DNA of 64,000 nt from Bacteroidales bacterium Bact_22 (GTDB taxonomy: Bacteria > Bacteroidota > Bacteroidia > Bacteroidales > F082): contig LUZN01000005.1 of assembly GCA_001603665.1 (NCBI GenBank), forward strand, positions 21,406 to 85,405, given 5' to 3'. Under the pieces are notes generated by a model. That model made no database searches, had not been told where the DNA came from, and saw only the letters and a program-made list of their open reading frames with translations. The translations under genes and the position numbers were made by a program. Shown here piece by piece: positions 55,714 through 64,000 of this stretch (within the stretch, counting starts at the first letter, position 1; the number at the start of each line of letters is the position of its first letter).

Positions 55714-58250
55714 TAATTATCGCGATAATCCTTCTTCTTCGTCAACTTCAGATCCTGCAACGCCGACGCCTTCACGTTGATCTGGAAGTTCCACGATTTA
55801 TACGTTCCGTAAGGGATTACGTTGAATCGCATCTCCCAGCAGTGGAGGTCGCGGTAGAGCGTGAGCGAGGTGTAGGAAATCTTCTTCGTCTCGAAGTCCC
55901 AGCCGGTCTGCGCCGACACCTTCCATTTCGGCGAGAGACTAATCTCGCCTCGCAAGCCGAGCGTCTGCACGGTAGTCCGGTTGTCGTGCAAGAGCCAGTT
56001 GATATACGTGAGATTATTGGATAATCGCAGGTTATAGCTTAGCGACAGCGACCAGCTCGTCGACCAGTCGATGTAGCCGTTAGGGTTGTTGTGAATCTCG
56101 TTGAGCTCCTCTTCCGAGGCGTTAGGCGACGACACCAACGGTTTCTCTTCTTTTTCCTTCTTTTTCTTGCCGAATGTCTGGTCGTTGATGGTGTAGCTGG
56201 CGCTGAAGTTCCACGTCACACTCTTTTTCCTGAAAAGCCGGTGGTTGACGTCCCATTCGAACTTGTTGAGCTGCTTCGTGCCTGCCGAGTCGAGGACGTA
56301 AGGGTCCCACATGCTCGAATACTGAATGCTCATGTTTTTGAAGAGGGTGGTACGTCCGCTGACGCTCATATACGACCAGTTGAGCGAGTCTTTCGCCACG
56401 TCGTAATTGCCTGAGAATGTGAGGTTTTCGATGAGAACCACCTTCTTCAGGCCTGTTATGGTGTCTTTTCGCGACGGCACCTTGATCTCGAGGTTGTTGC
56501 CGAAGCTGTACGTTATCCTTCCTGATTTTTGTCCGGGCGGAGCGCCGAAGATGCCGCCTTGATAATAGCTGTATTTCTGCTCCACGCCGTTGCCGTCGAT
56601 GTAGCTCGAATAATAGTTCCAGAAGCTGTCGCTGTAGTCGGGGTTATACGAGAAGCCGACCGTAGGGGTGAACACGTGGCGGATAGCTCTGATAGGGCCG
56701 CGCTTGAAGCGGAACATGCCGTAAATCTTGGTGGTTATGTTACTCGACATGTCGTAGGTAAACACGTTACCGAACCGGTTGATGGTGTCGGTCTGCACAT
56801 GTCCGTAGTCGGTTGAATCCCATATCCAGTCTTTCTCGTAGCGCTGCAGATACATCTTGTCGGTGAGGTTGAGCGAGGTGGTCCAGGTGAAGTGCTTAAA
56901 CAGCTTGATAGGCAGGTTGATGGGCACACGGTGCTGCATGCCATTCTGCATGTGGTCGAGCCATCCGTCTTTGAAGAATAGGCTGTCGGCCATGCTGATG
57001 TAGTTCTTTGCGTTGGTCGAATAGCCCACGTTGAGTTCGCTGTACCAGTGCTTTTTACCCGATTTTCCTATGTTTTTCAAAGGATAGATGCGGTTCATCG
57101 ACAGTGTTACCTCGGGCAGCGTTATCGTCATCTGGTGTGTGAGGGTGTTCTGGCTGTGACTGCCGTTGACAGTGAGGTGGAACTTGCTTCCGAAGCTCGT
57201 CTGGTAGGCGATGCTCGACTGGAAGGTGTTGCTCAGATACTCCGTCGTGCTGATGGCGTTGTATTTGTTGTAGTTGTTACTCACGATGTAGACGTCGGCT
57301 GAGAACGACGACTTCGGACGGGCCTTGGCGTCTTGCTTATGCACCCAGCGGATCTTGAAGTCGGTGCTCTCGGTGTAGTCGGCCGAGCCTTCGACGCCCA
57401 CCTTGTTGATGGCGTAGCTGGCTGTCAATGAGCCGTTGTACTTATATCTGTTCACATAACGGAAGGTCGGCTTCAGCGCCCAGCTGCCTCGGGTGTAGAT
57501 GTCGCCGATGAGCTGCAGGTCCATATAGTTGTTGATGGCCCAGTAATAACCGCCGTTTTCGAAGTAGAAGCCGCGGTTGGCCGACTCGCCGAACGATGGG
57601 ATGATGATACCCGAGCGTTGTCCTTTGGCATTGGGTATCAAGGCGAAAGGAATGGCTACCGGCAGCGGAGTCTCCTCAATCTTCACGTAAAGCATCTTGG
57701 CCACAATTTTATCGTCGGGGATGACGATGGCTTTATTGAAGTGGAACTCATAGTGCGGGTGCTCGCGGTTGCTGCAAGTGGTGAACGATCCCGATTTGAT
57801 GTGGATCTTGCCGTCGTCCATCTTCTTGATGCGGTCGCCATGCAGGTAATTCTGGTTGTCTTCGGTGAAGACCTTGCGGATGATACCTTTTTTAGTGTCG
57901 AAGTTAAACGACATCTCGTCGGAATAGTATTTCTGTCCGGCCTGCGTAAAGACTGGCTTTCCGACTATCTTACCCGTCGAATCGGGCATTCCCTTGGCGA
58001 AGATGGTATGTTTCTCGAAGTCGAATTCGATATAATCTGCCTCCACCTCGATGTCGTCGTATTTTATGACGGCGCCGCCATAGTAGAAAATCTTGTTGTT
58101 TTTGAAATCCTGAACGGTTGAGTCGTTACAGGTACGGTCGATCTGGGCCTCCAACGGCGATTTCTTGTCTTGACCTCTGGCGACGACCGAAAAAATCATC
58201 ACAAGGAAGAAAAAAACAAGAAAAAAGCGATATGTCGGCTGCTTGTACAA
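55710..58250 (-). CDS. LptD-like outer-membrane protein
   Basis: 'FYYGGAVIKYDDIEVEADYIEFDFEKHTIFAKG', 'FTTCSNREHPHYEFHFNKAIVIPDDKIVAK', beta-barrel C-term. Confidence 0.85.
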   Translation of the reverse strand: MYKQPTYRFFLVFFFLVMIFSVVARGQDKKSPLEAQIDRTCNDSTVQDFKNNKIFYYGGAVIKYDDIEVEADYIEFDFEKHTIFAKGMPDSTGKIVGKPVFTQAGQKYYSDEMSFNFDTKKGIIRKVFTEDNQNYLHGDRIKKMDDGKIHIKSGSFTTCSNREHPHYEFHFNKAIVIPDDKIVAKMLYVKIEETPLPVAIPFALIPNAKGQRSGIIIPSFGESANRGFYFENGGYYWAINNYMDLQLIGDIYTRGSWALKPTFRYVNRYKYNGSLTASYAINKVGVEGSADYTESTDFKIRWVHKQDAKARPKSSFSADVYIVSNNYNKYNAISTTEYLSNTFQSSIAYQTSFGSKFHLTVNGSHSQNTLTHQMTITLPEVTLSMNRIYPLKNIGKSGKKHWYSELNVGYSTNAKNYISMADSLFFKDGWLDHMQNGMQHRVPINLPIKLFKHFTWTTSLNLTDKMYLQRYEKDWIWDSTDYGHVQTDTINRFGNVFTYDMSSNITTKIYGMFRFKRGPIRAIRHVFTPTVGFSYNPDYSDSFWNYYSSYIDGNGVEQKYSYYQGGIFGAPPGQKSGRITYSFGNNLEIKVPSRKDTITGLKKVVLIENLTFSGNYDVAKDSLNWSYMSVSGRTTLFKNMSIQYSSMWDPYVLDSAGTKQLNKFEWDVNHRLFRKKSVTWNFSASYTINDQTFGKKKKEKEEKPLVSSPNASEEELNEIHNNPNGYIDWSTSWSLSLSYNLRLSNNLTYINWLLHDNRTTVQTLGLRGEISLSPKWKVSAQTGWDFETKKISYTSLTLYRDLHCWEMRFNVIPYGTYKSWNFQINVKASALQDLKLTKKKDYRDNY

Positions 58251-58311
58251 GATTTTTATCTAATTTTGTAAAAAATTCTAATCAGTTCAAACTGCAAAGA
58301 TACGGTTTTTT

Positions 58312-59430
58312 ATGAACGCCAGACTTATATTTTTTATTATATTAATGAGTTTTTTTGGTTTTTTGTCGAAGTCTGAAGCCCAAAATGCTAAGATTCAGAC
58401 CGTTGTCATCGACGCGGGACATGGCGGGAAAGACGCGGGAGCGGTAGGAAAGAAGGCGAAAGAGAAGGATATCACCCTCGCTGTGGCGAAAAAAGTGGGC
58501 GCAAACATCAAAAAACAGTATCCCGACGTGAAGGTTTACTACACCCGCACCACCGATGTGTTTGTCGAGCTGATGGAGCGCGCCAGGATTGCCAACCGTA
58601 ACAATGCCGACCTATTCATCTCGATACACTGCAACGCCGTGGCTAATGCGCCGAAGACCTGCGGAGCCGAGACGTTTATCATGGGTGACCATAGAAACAG
58701 CGCCAATCTGGCTGTCGCAAAGCGCGAAAACGCCTCTATCCTCTACGAAAGCAATGCCGATGAGAACTATGGAGGCTTCGACCCTAACAGCACCGAGGCT
58801 TATATCGCCTTCAGCTTCATTCAGAGTGAGTTTAAGCAGCGTTCGCTGGAGTTTGCCGAACTAGTTCAGAATCAGTTGGTTAGCTCGGCAAACAGAAACG
58901 ATAGGGGAGTGCAGCAGGCGGGATTTCTGGTGCTTTACAAGACCGCTATGCCGTCGGTGCTCGTGGAGCTCGGTTTCATCTCCAATCCTACTGAGGAAGC
59001 TTACATGATGTCGGCCGACGGACAAGCCACCTTAGCCTCAGCAATTGCAAGGGCTTTCAGCACTTATAAGACCAATTTTGAGAAAAACTCCGTCGACATG
59101 CAGCAAGAGACGGTTGCCGCTGAAGAAAATATTGCTGCTCCAGTGGTTTCTGAAGCTCCGGAAACGCCAGTCGTGCCGCCTGTTGTCGACAAAAATAAGG
59201 GCATTGTATATAAAGTGCAGTTCACAACTCGCAATCGTGCTGTCGACAATGCGCAGAGCGTTTACAAAAACCTCCGCGACGTCGACTATTACGAGCACAA
59301 CGGGATGTTCAAATACACCGCGGGATGCTTCGCCACCAAAGCTGAAGCTGATGCCTATCTAAAAGAGGTAACTTCCAAAGGCTACGACGGGGCCTTCGTC
59401 GTGAAGTTCGAAAATGGCGTGAGGAAATAA
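58312..59430 (+). CDS. N-acetylmuramoyl-L-alanine amidase with C-terminal SPOR-like domain
   Basis: 'VVIDAGHGGKDAGAVGKKAKEKDITLAVAKK', 'FISIHCNAVANA', 'SVLVELGFISNPTEE'. Confidence 0.93.
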   Translation: MNARLIFFIILMSFFGFLSKSEAQNAKIQTVVIDAGHGGKDAGAVGKKAKEKDITLAVAKKVGANIKKQYPDVKVYYTRTTDVFVELMERARIANRNNADLFISIHCNAVANAPKTCGAETFIMGDHRNSANLAVAKRENASILYESNADENYGGFDPNSTEAYIAFSFIQSEFKQRSLEFAELVQNQLVSSANRNDRGVQQAGFLVLYKTAMPSVLVELGFISNPTEEAYMMSADGQATLASAIARAFSTYKTNFEKNSVDMQQETVAAEENIAAPVVSEAPETPVVPPVVDKNKGIVYKVQFTTRNRAVDNAQSVYKNLRDVDYYEHNGMFKYTAGCFATKAEADAYLKEVTSKGYDGAFVVKFENGVRK

Positions 59431-59434
59431 AAAC

Positions 59435-59462
59435 GTTGGGGCGAATGATAATTCGCCCCAAC
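59435..59462. terminator. Convergent-gene terminator / REP-like palindrome
   Basis: GTTGGGGCGAAT-GATA-ATTCGCCCCAAC, 12-bp perfect stem. Confidence 0.8.
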
Positions 59463-59470
59463 ATTGTTTT

Positions 59471-61612
59471 TTACAGATTGTCTTTAAAATATTCAGTGAT
59501 CTTCGTGATCAGATGCGCTCTGTCCATGCCGTAGACGTTGTGGTCGTGGCCTGGGTAAACAAAGTAATCCATCTGTTTCTGGTTATGGATGGCCTGCTCA
59601 AGGAACGAGAGGCTGTTCTGCCATACCACAGTCGGGTCGGTGGAGCAGTGGATGATGAGCAGCTTGCCCTCGAGCTTGTCGGTCTTGTTGTCGAGAGCAG
59701 TCAACTCATAGCCTTCAGGATTTTCCTGCGGGGTGTCCATGTAACGCTCGCCGTACATTATCTCGTAGTATTTCCAGTTGATGACAGGTCCGCCGGCGAC
59801 GCTGACCTTGAACGTCTCAGGGTAGTTGATCTTGAGCGATGTCGACATGAATCCGCCATAGCTCCAGCCGTCGCTGCCGATACGGTCAGCGTCGACGTAA
59901 GGCTTCGTCTTGAGGTATTCGATGCCTGTCATCTGGTCGTGCATCTCCATCTGTCCACACTGGCGGTGTATGATCTGCTCGAAGGCCTCGCCACGGTCGG
60001 CCGAACCGCGGTTATCGACAGTAAACACTATGAATCCCTCTTGTGCAAGGTAGTTGAGGTAGATGCCTGCGCCGGCCAGCCAGGTGTCGGTGATGAGCTG
60101 AGCGTGCGGTCCGCCGTAAACGTAGACGATGACAGGGTATTTCTTGTTTTCATCGAAGTTGTAAGGCTTGATGATACGGGTGTAGAGGAGCTGTCCGTCC
60201 TCGGCCTCGATGCTGTCGATCTCGGTAACGCCGATGTTGTAGTCTTTGATAGGATTTTCGGCCTGATACAGATAGTCGATGAAACGTCCGTTAGCGTCGA
60301 CGATCTCGGCTGCTCTAGGCACATCGATGCTGGTGTAGTTGTCGATGAAATATCTGCCGCTCTTGCTTGGAAGCACGCTGTGAGTGCCGTGTTTCTTGGT
60401 GATTTTCACCTTCTTGCCGTTCTTTATGCTCACCTTATAAAAATGACGCTGCAGCGGGCTGACCTCGGTGGAGGTGTAGTAGGCGTTGCCCTTGCCGTCG
60501 AAGCCGTTGAATGAGGTTACCACATAGTCGCCTTTCTCGATTTGACGGGCGTTGAGGGTCTTGGTGTTATGCAGCCAAAGGTGGTAGTAGCCGTCGCGCT
60601 GGGCGAGCCACACAAACTCGGTGGTGCTGCCTGGCAGGAAATGTGCAGGTCCTTGAGGCTCAACATATTGCTCGTCGATGTCTGTAAAGATGGTCTGCTT
60701 GAACTCGCCGCTCAGGGCATCGTATTCGTTGAAGTTGAGCGTGTCCTGGCCGCGGTTCAGGATGCCGATGTAGATGTTTTTGTTGTCGTTGTTCCATGTG
60801 ATGGCGGTGAGGTAATGCTCCTCAGGCTCGCCGGTCTGCATCACCACGTCGGTGCCTTCAGCTATGTCGTAAACATGCAGCTTCACTATGTGCGACGTCA
60901 TTCCGGCCATTGGGTATTTGATAGGTTTCTCTGTGGCGATACGTGTGGTGATGTCGACGAGCGGGTAGTCGGTCACCATGCTCTCGTCCATCAGGTAATA
61001 GGCTAGCTTGCTGCCGTCGGGCGACCAGAAGATACCTCCGTCGATGGCAAACTCGTTGCGATGCACCGACTGTCCGGCGATGACGTGCTCAGGGTTCTCG
61101 GTGATACGGATCTGCTTGCCGCCATTGGCGATGTAAAGGTCGTTGCCTATGGTGTAGGCTATGCGCATCGTCTTCGCGTCGAGGGTCATGTTCTCGGCGT
61201 TGGCAGGATATGAGTTGATGTTTTTAATACTTTTATCCTTGATATTCAACGTGTTAAGCGTGATGTTGCCATCTTCACCCATTCTGAAGAAATAGCCGCC
61301 GTTTTCGGTGGTCCAGGTGATGTTTGGCATACGCTTGAACTCGCCGACGCCGTTGCCCTTGGCGATGCTGTTGATCATGTCGAGGGTTAACAAGGTGTGC
61401 GACGACTTCTCGCCCGGACTGCGGAAGCGGATTTCGTTGTCTTCGTTGAAGACGAATTTGTCGGATGAGCCCAGCCATTTGAAGCTCTTGGCTTTAGCGT
61501 AGACTTCGCGGTTGTTGTACGAGGCGTCTTCCGGTGTAAACATTTTCTTTTCCTGTGCATAAGATGTCATCATGAGCATCATTGCAATTGCTGATAATAA
61601 TAATTTTTTCAT
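59471..61612 (-). CDS. S9 family peptidase (dipeptidyl peptidase IV-like)
   Basis: 'IGSDGWSYGGFMSTSLKINYPETFKVSVAGGPV', 'VYPGHDHNVYGMDR'. Confidence 0.94.
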   Translation of the reverse strand: MKKLLLSAIAMMLMMTSYAQEKKMFTPEDASYNNREVYAKAKSFKWLGSSDKFVFNEDNEIRFRSPGEKSSHTLLTLDMINSIAKGNGVGEFKRMPNITWTTENGGYFFRMGEDGNITLNTLNIKDKSIKNINSYPANAENMTLDAKTMRIAYTIGNDLYIANGGKQIRITENPEHVIAGQSVHRNEFAIDGGIFWSPDGSKLAYYLMDESMVTDYPLVDITTRIATEKPIKYPMAGMTSHIVKLHVYDIAEGTDVVMQTGEPEEHYLTAITWNNDNKNIYIGILNRGQDTLNFNEYDALSGEFKQTIFTDIDEQYVEPQGPAHFLPGSTTEFVWLAQRDGYYHLWLHNTKTLNARQIEKGDYVVTSFNGFDGKGNAYYTSTEVSPLQRHFYKVSIKNGKKVKITKKHGTHSVLPSKSGRYFIDNYTSIDVPRAAEIVDANGRFIDYLYQAENPIKDYNIGVTEIDSIEAEDGQLLYTRIIKPYNFDENKKYPVIVYVYGGPHAQLITDTWLAGAGIYLNYLAQEGFIVFTVDNRGSADRGEAFEQIIHRQCGQMEMHDQMTGIEYLKTKPYVDADRIGSDGWSYGGFMSTSLKINYPETFKVSVAGGPVINWKYYEIMYGERYMDTPQENPEGYELTALDNKTDKLEGKLLIIHCSTDPTVVWQNSLSFLEQAIHNQKQMDYFVYPGHDHNVYGMDRAHLITKITEYFKDNL

Positions 61613-61616
61613 TATT

Positions 61617-61685
61617 TAAACTTTTAACTTTATAACTTTCAACTTTAAAACTACTCTAAACTCTACACTCTAAACTCTACACTTT
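61617..61685. repeat. Word arrays AACTTTN then ACTCTAM
   Basis: AACTTTT AACTTTA TAACTTTC AACTTTA AAACT ... ACTCTAA ACTCTAC ACTCTAA ACTCTAC ACTTTG. Confidence 0.85.
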
Positions 61686-62405
61686 GTGTATCGCCTCCGC
61701 AAATTTGTTTAGTAAATCAGGTTCTTTCTCGAACGCTGTCCCGATGACGATGACGTCGGCTCCGGCTTTGACGGCCTCTGCTGCCATCTCAGGAGTCTTG
61801 ATGCCTCCGCCGACGATGAGCGGGATGTTAATCATCTGTCGTACCTTCGAGATCATGCTTGTCGACACCGGCATCGCGGCGCCCGAGCCTGCCTCGAGGT
61901 AGATGAGCTTCAGACCCAGCATCTCACCGGCGATGGCGGTGCACATGGCGATGTCGTCCTTGTCGTGCGGGATAGGCGTGGTGTCGCTCATATACGTCAC
62001 CGAGGTGGCCTTACCGCTGTCGATGAGCATGTAACCCGTCGGGATGATCTCGTTGCCATAGAGTTTGAGGTAGGGCGCCGCGATGACGTGACGTCCGATG
62101 AGCATCTCGGGGTTCCTTCCTGAGATCAACGATAAAAGCAGGAATCCATCGCAATACTTGCTGATTTGCAATGAGTTACCCGGGAATATCAATACCGGAA
62201 TCTTCGAGTGTTCCTTGATGAGCTTGATGCAATGGTCGAGGCTGTCGGTGACCAGCAGGCTGCCTCCCACGAAGAAGAAATCGACGTCGGCGGCGTTGGC
62301 CTTCTCAACCATCGACAGGATCTGCGCATCCGATGGCTTGTCGGGATCGATTAAAACCGCAAGTTTCTTGCGTTTCTTGTCATTGAAATTGTCGTAAATC
62401 GCCAT
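61677..62405 (-). CDS. Geranylgeranylglyceryl/heptaprenylglyceryl phosphate synthase family protein
   Basis: 'KLAVLIDPDKPSDAQILSMVEKANAADVDFFFVGGSLL', 'YLEAGSGAAMPVSTSMISKVRQMINIPLIVGGGIKTPEMA'. Confidence 0.92.
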   Translation of the reverse strand: MAIYDNFNDKKRKKLAVLIDPDKPSDAQILSMVEKANAADVDFFFVGGSLLVTDSLDHCIKLIKEHSKIPVLIFPGNSLQISKYCDGFLLLSLISGRNPEMLIGRHVIAAPYLKLYGNEIIPTGYMLIDSGKATSVTYMSDTTPIPHDKDDIAMCTAIAGEMLGLKLIYLEAGSGAAMPVSTSMISKVRQMINIPLIVGGGIKTPEMAAEAVKAGADVIVIGTAFEKEPDLLNKFAEAIHKV

Positions 62406-62408
62406 ATT

Positions 62409-63914
62409 TTATTTTTTAAGAATTATCCTGAATGTAGTGCCTTGTCCGACCACGCTGTTCTTAACGAAAATCTTGCCTTTGTGATAGTTTTCGATGATGC
62501 GCTTGGCCAGCGAGAGTCCCAGTCCCCATCCGCGTTTCTTCGAGGTGTAGCCCGGCTGGAAGATCTGCTTGTACATGCTTCGTGGCAGTCCCTTTCCCGT
62601 GTCGCTGATGTCGATAAACACGTTGTCGTCATCCTCAGTGAGCTCCACCGTGATCTTACCTTTGTCGCTCATCGCGTCGATGGCGTTCTTGGTGAGGTTC
62701 TCCAAAACCCAGCTGAACAGAGCGGGGTTGAGAGGTGTAACTATCTCACGCACAGGCAGTTGCACATCGAATTCAAACTTCGACGAAAACCTGTGCTGCA
62801 TGTATCTCATGGTCTTGTCGACGACGGCCACCACGTCGGTTCTCTCCAAGGTAGGGATGGAGCCTATCTTCGAGAAACGCTCGGTTATCGTCTTCAACCT
62901 GTCGATGTCGATCTCCATCTCCGTCGTGCCCACGAATGGCTTTTCTTCCATCTTCAACAGCTCGACCCAGCCCATCAACGAGCTCAGCGGCGTGCCGATC
63001 TGGTGTGCAGTCTCCTTCGCCATGCCAGCCCACACCTGGTTTTGCTCCGAACGGCGCACATAGCTGAACATAAGGTATGCCAGAAGCACAAACAAGCCGA
63101 AAATCAAGATCTGAACCAAAGGGAAATATCGCATCTGCAGAAGCAAATCAGAGCGACGGTAATAGATGTAAACCTTGTTGTCGTCGAGATAGTTCACCTT
63201 TATCGGGACGCATTCTTCCTGCATCGCATGTATCTGATTTTCAACGTATTTTGTGTCTTTCATCTTTATTGAATCGAGATTGCCGTAGGCCAAGACGCTG
63301 TTGTCGGTACTGTCGATGATGATGACCGGCGCACCCACCGCGTTGTCGGTAACGTCGTTGATAAAAAGCTCGAACAAGCCGTCGAGAACGCCTTTCAACT
63401 CGGTGAAAATCAACGATTCTTTATAGTAAAGCCATTTTGTCTTTCCGAAAAGGTCGATTTTTATAGGCTGATAAACGTTGAATTCGCCCATCATCTCCTT
63501 GTCGAACTTGGTTTTATCCTTGAGATGCTCCGGCATGTTGATGGAGAGGTCGATCTTTGCGGAATTATCAGTAATTACTACTGGAATGCTTATATTACTC
63601 TGAATGATGTCGAGATAAATGGAGGTGTTCTCCTCCGGACCGGCTTCGAGGAAGCTCTCGTAGGCCTTTGCCAGCAACTGCACGCGTTTCTGCTCTTGTT
63701 CGCCCACCTCGTTGAAAAACACCTTGGTGTAGTTCATCAGCTCGGCATGGCTCTGCACCGCCTCGGCCCACATCTCGATCTGCTTCGACTCCTGCGCCGC
63801 GAACCTCTTCACCAGTCGGTTTGTGTAGTAAATAGAGATGGTTATGATGATTACAGCCAGCACGGTGAGCGCCAGATTCCACCATCTTTTTCGCGTATAA
63901 ATGTTGTTTTTCAT
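62409..63914 (-). CDS. Membrane sensor histidine kinase
   Basis: Two TMs, 'MAKETAHQIGTPLSSLMGWVELL', 'DTGKGLPRSMYKQIFQPGYTSKKRGWGLGLSLAKRII'. Confidence 0.93.
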   Translation of the reverse strand: MKNNIYTRKRWWNLALTVLAVIIITISIYYTNRLVKRFAAQESKQIEMWAEAVQSHAELMNYTKVFFNEVGEQEQKRVQLLAKAYESFLEAGPEENTSIYLDIIQSNISIPVVITDNSAKIDLSINMPEHLKDKTKFDKEMMGEFNVYQPIKIDLFGKTKWLYYKESLIFTELKGVLDGLFELFINDVTDNAVGAPVIIIDSTDNSVLAYGNLDSIKMKDTKYVENQIHAMQEECVPIKVNYLDDNKVYIYYRRSDLLLQMRYFPLVQILIFGLFVLLAYLMFSYVRRSEQNQVWAGMAKETAHQIGTPLSSLMGWVELLKMEEKPFVGTTEMEIDIDRLKTITERFSKIGSIPTLERTDVVAVVDKTMRYMQHRFSSKFEFDVQLPVREIVTPLNPALFSWVLENLTKNAIDAMSDKGKITVELTEDDDNVFIDISDTGKGLPRSMYKQIFQPGYTSKKRGWGLGLSLAKRIIENYHKGKIFVKNSVVGQGTTFRIILKK

Positions 63915-64000
63915 ACCACAAAAATACAAAATTTTTATTTAAATAAGGTGTGTAGCAAAAAATGTTGTAATTTTACACGTTTTTTCAAACGCGAAACTTT

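Overview
64-kb stretch of a Bacteroidales-type (Bacteroidota) chromosome. The lineage call rests on T9SS C-terminal sorting domains, TAnnTTTG -7 promoter boxes, S46 peptidase, OstA-like/LptD-like proteins and GGGP synthase. Most of it is core or metabolic. There are many exported peptidases (M49-like, S46, M1, M28, S9) and a complete Na+-pumping methylmalonyl-CoA decarboxylase cluster (epimerase-MmdA-OadG-BCCP-MmdB). A leucine/isovalerate-type acyl-CoA cluster (MCC beta, enoyl-CoA hydratase, biotin carboxylase, acyl-CoA dehydrogenase, then Ptb-Buk) is also present. Envelope genes include two GT2s, an LTA-synthase-like sulfatase, OstA-like, AsmA-like, LptD-like and an amidase. There are two tRNAs (Leu-CAA, Ala-GGC). 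The accessory content is (i) a DUF1016/PDDEXK nuclease and a RAYT (HUH) transposase at 33.6-35.5 kb with REP-like palindromes, and (ii) a HicAB pair plus a HinfI-like (predicted GANTC) restriction-modification operon at 40.2-43.15 kb that splits the acyl-CoA cluster. The most interesting unexplained signals are: a highly structured ~215-nt leader directly abutting the M.HinfI-like start codon, with mutually exclusive helices that can bury the AUG; a second large imperfect inverted repeat just 3' of the restriction gene; and a pervasive set of intergenic tandem 7-9-mer 'word' arrays whose words differ between loci but recur as families. All calls are from reading the sequence and ORF track only; no searches were run.
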